A stretch of 42,887 nucleotides of DNA from NCBI GenBank assembly GCA_036526195.1, contig DATCYZ010000096.1, positions 1-42,887 on the forward strand, written 5' to 3'. Below the pieces are notes generated by a model that saw nothing but the letters and a program-made list of their open reading frames with translations, was not told the origin of the DNA and made no database searches. A program made the translations under genes and the position numbers. Source of the DNA: DATCYZ01 sp036526195. Its GTDB lineage: Bacteria; Pseudomonadota; Gammaproteobacteria; Burkholderiales; SG8-39. Each line of letters starts with the position of its first letter. Position 1 is the stretch's first letter. Shown piece after piece: positions 39,012 through 42,887 of the stretch.

Positions 39012-40793
39012 TCATCGCTTGCGCGGCGGCGGCAGGTCGGTGCAGACCCCTTCGAAGGCCTCGGCCGCCATGCCGACCGACTCCCCGAGCGTCGGGTGCG
39101 GGTGGATGGTCTTGCCGATGTCGGTGGCGTCGCAGCCCATCTCGATTGCCAGCGCGAGTTCGCTGATCAGGTCGCCGGCCCCGGTGCCGACGATGGCGGC
39201 GCCGACGATGCGGTGCGTCTCGGGGTCGAACAGCAGCTTGGTGAAGCCCTCGTCGCGGGCGTTGGCGATCGCGCGCCCCGAGGCGGCCCAGGGGAACTTG
39301 CCCACGCCGAGCTTGCGGCCCGCCTTCTTCGCCTCGTCCTCGGTCTCGCCCACCCAGGCGATCTCCGGGTCGGTGTAGGCCACCGAGGGCACCACGCGGG
39401 CGTCGAAGTGCGACTTCTGCCCGGCGACGGCCTCCGCCGCCACGTGCGCCTCGTGCACCGCCTTGTGCGCGAGCATCGGGTTGCCGGCGATGTCGCCGAT
39501 CGCATAGATGTGCGGCACGTTGGTGCGCCGCTGCGAATCCACCTCGATGAAGCCGCGCTCGGTGACCGCCACGCCGGCGCGCTCGGCGCCGATCTGCCTG
39601 CCGTTCGGCGTGCGTCCGACGGACACCAGCACCATGTCGTAGAGCTGCGGCTCGGGCGCGCCCTCGCCCTCGAAGGCGACGCGGACGCCCTTCTTGGTGG
39701 CCTCCACCGACGCGGTGCGCGTCTTCAGCATCACCCGGTCGAAGCGCTTCGCGTTGAACTTCTGCCAGACCGACACCACGTCGCGGTCCGCGCCGGGCAT
39801 CAGCCCGTCGAGCATCTCCACCACGTCGAGCCGCGCCCCCAGCGTCGAGTACACCGTGCCCATCTCCAGTCCGATGATGCCGCCGCCGATCACCAGCAGG
39901 CGTTTCGGCAACGCGCGCAGTTCGAGCGCCCCGGTGGAATCGACGATGCGATCGTCCTCGGGCAGGTCCTTGCCGCCGAGGCGGAGTTTCGACGCCTGCG
40001 AGCCGGCGGCGATGACGGCCGCGGCGAAGCGCACGCGCTTCTTTCCCTGCGGCGTTTCGACGTCCAGGTGATGCGGGTCGGCAAACTGGCCGATGCCCTG
40101 CAGCACCGTCACCTTGCGCAGCTTCGCCATCGCCGCGAGGCCGCCGGTGAGCTTGCCCACCACCTTGTCCTTGAAGCCGCGCAACTTGTCGAGGTCGAGC
40201 TTCGGCGCGCCGAACTCGACGCCGTGCGCGGCAAGCTCGCGTGCCGCGTCCATCACCGCGGCGGTGTGCAGCAGGGCCTTGGACGGGATGCAGCCGACGT
40301 TCAGGCAGACCCCGCCCAGCGTGGCGTAACGCTCGACCAGCACCACCTTCTGGCCGAGGTCGGCGGCGCGGAACGCCGCCGAGTAGCCGCCGGGGCCGGC
40401 GCCGAGCACCAGCAGGTCGCACTCGAGGTCGGCCGGGCCGCCGCTGGCGGGCGCGGGAACCGGTGCCGCGGCGCGCGCCGGTGCTGCAGGCGCGGCAGCG
40501 GCGGCAGGGGCCGTCGCGGCCTTCTTCTCCGCGGCCGGCGCGGGCGCGGCGTCCTCGCCCTCGAGTTCCAGGATCAGCGTGCCCTGCGACACCTTGTCGC
40601 CGACCTTCACCTTCAGGGCGCCGACCACGCCGGCCTGCGGCGAGGGAATTTCCATCGTCGCCTTGTCCGATTCGAGCGTGAGCAGCGACTGCTCCTTCTC
40701 GACGCGGTCCCCGGGTTTCACCAGCACTTCGATGACGTCGATGTTCTCGAAGTCGCCGATGTCCGGAACCTTCACTTCAATGCGATGGGCCAT
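39012..40793 (-). CDS. lpdA: Dihydrolipoyl dehydrogenase (E3) with N-terminal lipoyl domain
   Basis: A 593-residue flavoenzyme. Residues 1-80 are a lipoyl domain with K44 in ESDKATMEIPSP as lipoylation site. An Ala/Pro linker (about 80-118) follows, then the FAD site LLVLGAGPGGYSAAFRAA, the redox disulfide GGVCLNVGCIPSK, the NAD loop LLVIGGGIIGLEMGTVYS, and the C-terminal HPHPTLGE with the catalytic His. It reoxidises dihydrolipoamide of the PDH complex. E3 with its own lipoyl domain is known in betaproteobacteria. It is 13 bases after aceF. Confidence 0.96.
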   Translation of the reverse strand: MAHRIEVKVPDIGDFENIDVIEVLVKPGDRVEKEQSLLTLESDKATMEIPSPQAGVVGALKVKVGDKVSQGTLILELEGEDAAPAPAAEKKAATAPAAAAAPAAPARAAAPVPAPASGGPADLECDLLVLGAGPGGYSAAFRAADLGQKVVLVERYATLGGVCLNVGCIPSKALLHTAAVMDAARELAAHGVEFGAPKLDLDKLRGFKDKVVGKLTGGLAAMAKLRKVTVLQGIGQFADPHHLDVETPQGKKRVRFAAAVIAAGSQASKLRLGGKDLPEDDRIVDSTGALELRALPKRLLVIGGGIIGLEMGTVYSTLGARLDVVEMLDGLMPGADRDVVSVWQKFNAKRFDRVMLKTRTASVEATKKGVRVAFEGEGAPEPQLYDMVLVSVGRTPNGRQIGAERAGVAVTERGFIEVDSQRRTNVPHIYAIGDIAGNPMLAHKAVHEAHVAAEAVAGQKSHFDARVVPSVAYTDPEIAWVGETEDEAKKAGRKLGVGKFPWAASGRAIANARDEGFTKLLFDPETHRIVGAAIVGTGAGDLISELALAIEMGCDATDIGKTIHPHPTLGESVGMAAEAFEGVCTDLPPPRKR

Positions 40794-40806
40794 GGTCTGT
40801 CGGCGC

Positions 40807-42144
40807 CTAAAGCAGCGAGCGCCGGATGTCCGAGAGCACCGAGGCGAGGTAGCTGGTGAAGCGCGCCGCGGACGCCCCGTCGATCACCCGGTGGTCGTAG
40901 GACAGCGACAGCGGCAGCATCAGGCGCGGCGAAAAGCCCTTGCCGTCCCACACCGGCTGCATCGCCGAGCGCGAGACGCCGAGGATCGCCACTTCGGGGG
41001 CGTTGATGATCGGCGTGAAGGCGCTGCCGCCGATGCCGCCGAGGCTGGAAATCGAGAACGTGCCGCCCTGCATGTCGCCGGGCTTCAACTTCTTGTCGCG
41101 CGCGAGCTTGGAAATGTCGCCGAGTTCCTTGGCGAGGTCGAACACGCCCTTGCGATCGGCATCGCGGATCACCGGCACCACCAGGCCCTCGGGCGTGTCG
41201 ACGGCGACGCCGATGTGGAAGTACTTCTTGATGATCAGCGCCTCGCCGCTCGGGTCGAGCGAGGCGTTGAACTTCGGGAACTGCTTCAGGGCGGTGACAC
41301 TGGCCTTGATGAGGAAGGCGAGCATGGTCAGCTTGATGCCGCGTTTCTCCGAGTCGGGCCCGCTCGACTTGCGAAAGGCCTCCAGCTCGGTGATGTCGGC
41401 GGTGTCGAACTGCGTGACGTGCGGGATCGAAATCCAGTTGCGGTGCAGGTTCGGCCCGGAGAGCTTCTGGATGCGCGCCAGCGGCAGCAGTTCGATCGGG
41501 CCGAACTTGGCGAAGTCGGTCTTCGGCCAGGCCGGCAGGTCGAAGGGCAGCGCGCCGCCGCCGGATTTCGCCGCCGGCGCCGGGGCGCGTCCGAGCGCCT
41601 GCTTGACGAAGCCCTGCACGTCCTCGTGCACGATGCGGCCCTTCGGCCCGCTGCCCTGCACCTGATGCAGGTCGACGCCGAGTTCGCGCGCGAACTTGCG
41701 CACCGAGGGACTGGCGTGCGGCGTCGGCACCAGTTCATCGCGCGGCTCGCGCGGCACCGGGCGCCCGGCGGGCGCCGCGGGCGCCTCGGCCGGCGCCGCG
41801 GGCGCGGCGGGCGCCTTCGCGGCCGGCGGCGCGGCGGGCTTCTCCGGCGCAGCCGCTTTCGACGGCGCGGGGTCGGCCGCCTTCGGGGCGGCGGGCGCCC
41901 CGGCGCCCGCCTCGAGCGTCAGGATCAGCGCGCCTTCGGCAAGCTTGTCGCCGAGCTTGATCTTCAGTTCCTTCACCACGCCGGCTTCGGGCGAGGGAAT
42001 CTCCATCGTCGCCTTGTCGGACTCCAGCGTGATCAGCGACTGTTCCTTGGCGATCGTGTCGCCGGGTTTCACCAGGATCTCGATGACCTCGACTTCCTTG
42101 AAGTCACCGATGTCGGGGACGTGCACTTCCTGCAGGGCGGCCAT
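40807..42144 (-). CDS. aceF: Pyruvate dehydrogenase E2, dihydrolipoamide acetyltransferase
   Basis: A 445-residue core subunit. It has one lipoyl domain (K44 in ESDKATMEIPSP, the same position as in E3) and a long Ala/Pro hinge. A peripheral-subunit-binding domain follows near 148-185 (ASPSVRKFARELGV, GSGPKGRIVHEDV), then the catalytic domain ending SYDHRVIDGASAARF, with the active-site His. Escherichia AceF has three lipoyl domains; one here plus one on E3 fits the betaproteobacterial layout. It begins 21 bases after aceE. Confidence 0.96.
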   Translation of the reverse strand: MAALQEVHVPDIGDFKEVEVIEILVKPGDTIAKEQSLITLESDKATMEIPSPEAGVVKELKIKLGDKLAEGALILTLEAGAGAPAAPKAADPAPSKAAAPEKPAAPPAAKAPAAPAAPAEAPAAPAGRPVPREPRDELVPTPHASPSVRKFARELGVDLHQVQGSGPKGRIVHEDVQGFVKQALGRAPAPAAKSGGGALPFDLPAWPKTDFAKFGPIELLPLARIQKLSGPNLHRNWISIPHVTQFDTADITELEAFRKSSGPDSEKRGIKLTMLAFLIKASVTALKQFPKFNASLDPSGEALIIKKYFHIGVAVDTPEGLVVPVIRDADRKGVFDLAKELGDISKLARDKKLKPGDMQGGTFSISSLGGIGGSAFTPIINAPEVAILGVSRSAMQPVWDGKGFSPRLMLPLSLSYDHRVIDGASAARFTSYLASVLSDIRRSLL

Positions 42145-42165
42145 GGCGCGGGCTCCGGTTCCGTC

Positions 42166-42887
42166 TCAGACCGTCGTCGGGTCGGGTTTCTCGGGATTGA
42201 TGCCGTACTTGCGCAAGGCCTCGCCCACCGCCTTGGGTTTTCCGTCCGCCTGGTCGGCGAGCGCCCTGAGCGCCGCGACCACCACGAAGTGGCTGTTGAC
42301 CTCGAAGAACGAGCGCAGCTTGGCACGCGAGTCCGACCGACCGAAGCCGTCGGTGCCGAGCACGCGGTAGACCCGCTCGCGCGGCACGAAGGGCCGGATC
42401 TGGTCGGCGAAGGTCTTGATGTAGTCGCTCGCGGCGACCACCGCGCCGGGACGCGAGGCCAGGCACTGCGTGACGTAGGGCACGCGCGGCTTCTTCTCGT
42501 CCGGATGCAGCAGGTTCCAGCGGTCGGTGGCGAGCCCCTCGCGGCGCAGCTCGGTGAAGCTGGTGGCGCTCCAGACATCCGCTCCCACGCCCCAGTCTGC
42601 CTCGAGCAGTTCGGCGGCCGCCAGCACCTCGCGCAGGATGGTGCCCGAGCCGAGCAATTGCACGCGCGCCTTGGCCTTCGACTTCGTGGTGCGCAGCAGG
42701 TACATGCCCTTGAGGATGCCGTCCTCCGCGCCCTTGGGCATCGCCGGATGCTCGTAGGCCTCGTTCATCAGGGTGATGTAGTAGTAGATGTCCTGCTGCT
42801 CCGCGACCATGCGGCGCAGGCCGTCCTGCACGATCACCGCCACCTCGTAGCCGAAGGTCGGGTCGTAGGAGACGCAGTTCGGGATCA
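42166..42887 (-). CDS. aceE: Pyruvate dehydrogenase E1, homodimeric type (partial, N-terminus off the right edge)
   Basis: The last 240 or so residues of the thiamine-diphosphate E1. The segment at the window edge reads NCVSYDPTFGYEVAVIVQDG, and EQQDIYYYITLMNEAYEHPA and VLGTDGFGRSDSRAKLRSFF follow, characteristic of the single-chain AceE type. The C-terminus at 42166 is complete. An internal Met at 42843 is not the true start, because the frame continues through it to the edge. It leads the aceE-aceF-lpdA operon. Confidence 0.95.
   Translation of the reverse strand, partial: IPNCVSYDPTFGYEVAVIVQDGLRRMVAEQQDIYYYITLMNEAYEHPAMPKGAEDGILKGMYLLRTTKSKAKARVQLLGSGTILREVLAAAELLEADWGVGADVWSATSFTELRREGLATDRWNLLHPDEKKPRVPYVTQCLASRPGAVVAASDYIKTFADQIRPFVPRERVYRVLGTDGFGRSDSRAKLRSFFEVNSHFVVVAALRALADQADGKPKAVGEALRKYGINPEKPDPTTV

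Noticed and set aside
32366..40817. TAGGCGCCG found at several stop codons (32366, 34029, 40809)
   Set aside because: Short GC-rich words after TAG are expected often here. Only the longer match shared by 26190 and 34031 was kept, and cautiously.
1..42887. tRNA, rRNA, prophage or integrase genes
   Set aside because: I looked for CCA-ended cloverleaf-like stretches, rRNA-like stretches and phage or integrase proteins and saw none.

Overview
The window is high-GC DNA with gene overlaps of 4 to 8 bases and almost no non-coding space. It suggests a betaproteobacterium of Burkholderiales/Rhodocyclales type. The signs are the E1p-E2-E3 pyruvate dehydrogenase operon whose E3 carries its own lipoyl domain, the tkt-gap-pgk-pyk run, an ArgA-type N-acetylglutamate synthase, and several substrate-binding-protein transporters. 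This placement is inference from gene content; no rRNA or tRNA gene is present.

Layout. 1-3105 (minus): a PhyH-type dioxygenase, ABC permease, ABC ATPase and a partial NAD-dependent epimerase-like gene. They diverge from an NMT1/THI5-like binding protein (3305-4285) across a promoter region holding two TAAC-N6-GTTA inverted repeats. 4338-5288 (minus): an amidohydrolase of the fuconolactonase-like group. 5500-10757 (plus): a TRAP transporter in the unusual order P-M-Q, two small membrane ORFs (the second without a normal start codon) and a MetE-C-like enzyme. 10773-18625 (minus): a central-carbon operon tkt-gap-ech-pgk-maoC-pyk-cupin, with two CoA-type enzymes interleaved among sugar-phosphate genes. 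18810-21190 (plus): nudC and a fused AdoMet decarboxylase/spermidine synthase. 21248-25621: an omega-amino acid:pyruvate transaminase and an N-carbamoyl amino acid hydrolase (minus), divergent from an AtzG/AtzE-like amidase pair (plus). 25618-32000: a sugar-acid catabolic locus with a FAH-family hydrolase and an SDR on minus, and an SDR, an IlvD/Edd dehydratase and a UxaA/GarD-family dehydratase on plus. A secreted SAM-methyltransferase-like protein sits beside it. 32006-36172: a DUF4189 protein, a cupin, a thioredoxin-like protein, rsmE, an ankyrin-like protein and argA. 36172-36530: an array of inverted-repeat elements that fills the argA/phoU gap exactly. 36531-42887: phoU, rpiA, a Sel1-repeat protein, lpdA, aceF and partial aceE.

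How it fits together. The transporters and lone catabolic enzymes look like a scavenging lifestyle: carboxylates via TRAP, an unknown organic ligand via ABC, sugar acids, and ureido or beta-amino acids. These pathways feed pyruvate or malonic semialdehyde toward the glycolytic/gluconeogenic operon and the PDH complex. The most unusual DNA is the hairpin array at 36172-36530. Its 20-21-base arms are conserved, its loops differ in sequence but stay 30-31 bases long, and the T-run and A-run lengths of paired arms change together. Second is the 14-base TAAC-N6-GTTA motif, which occurs at four non-coding sites and probably marks the operators of one regulator family. Only one gap exceeds 300 bases (the hairpin array).
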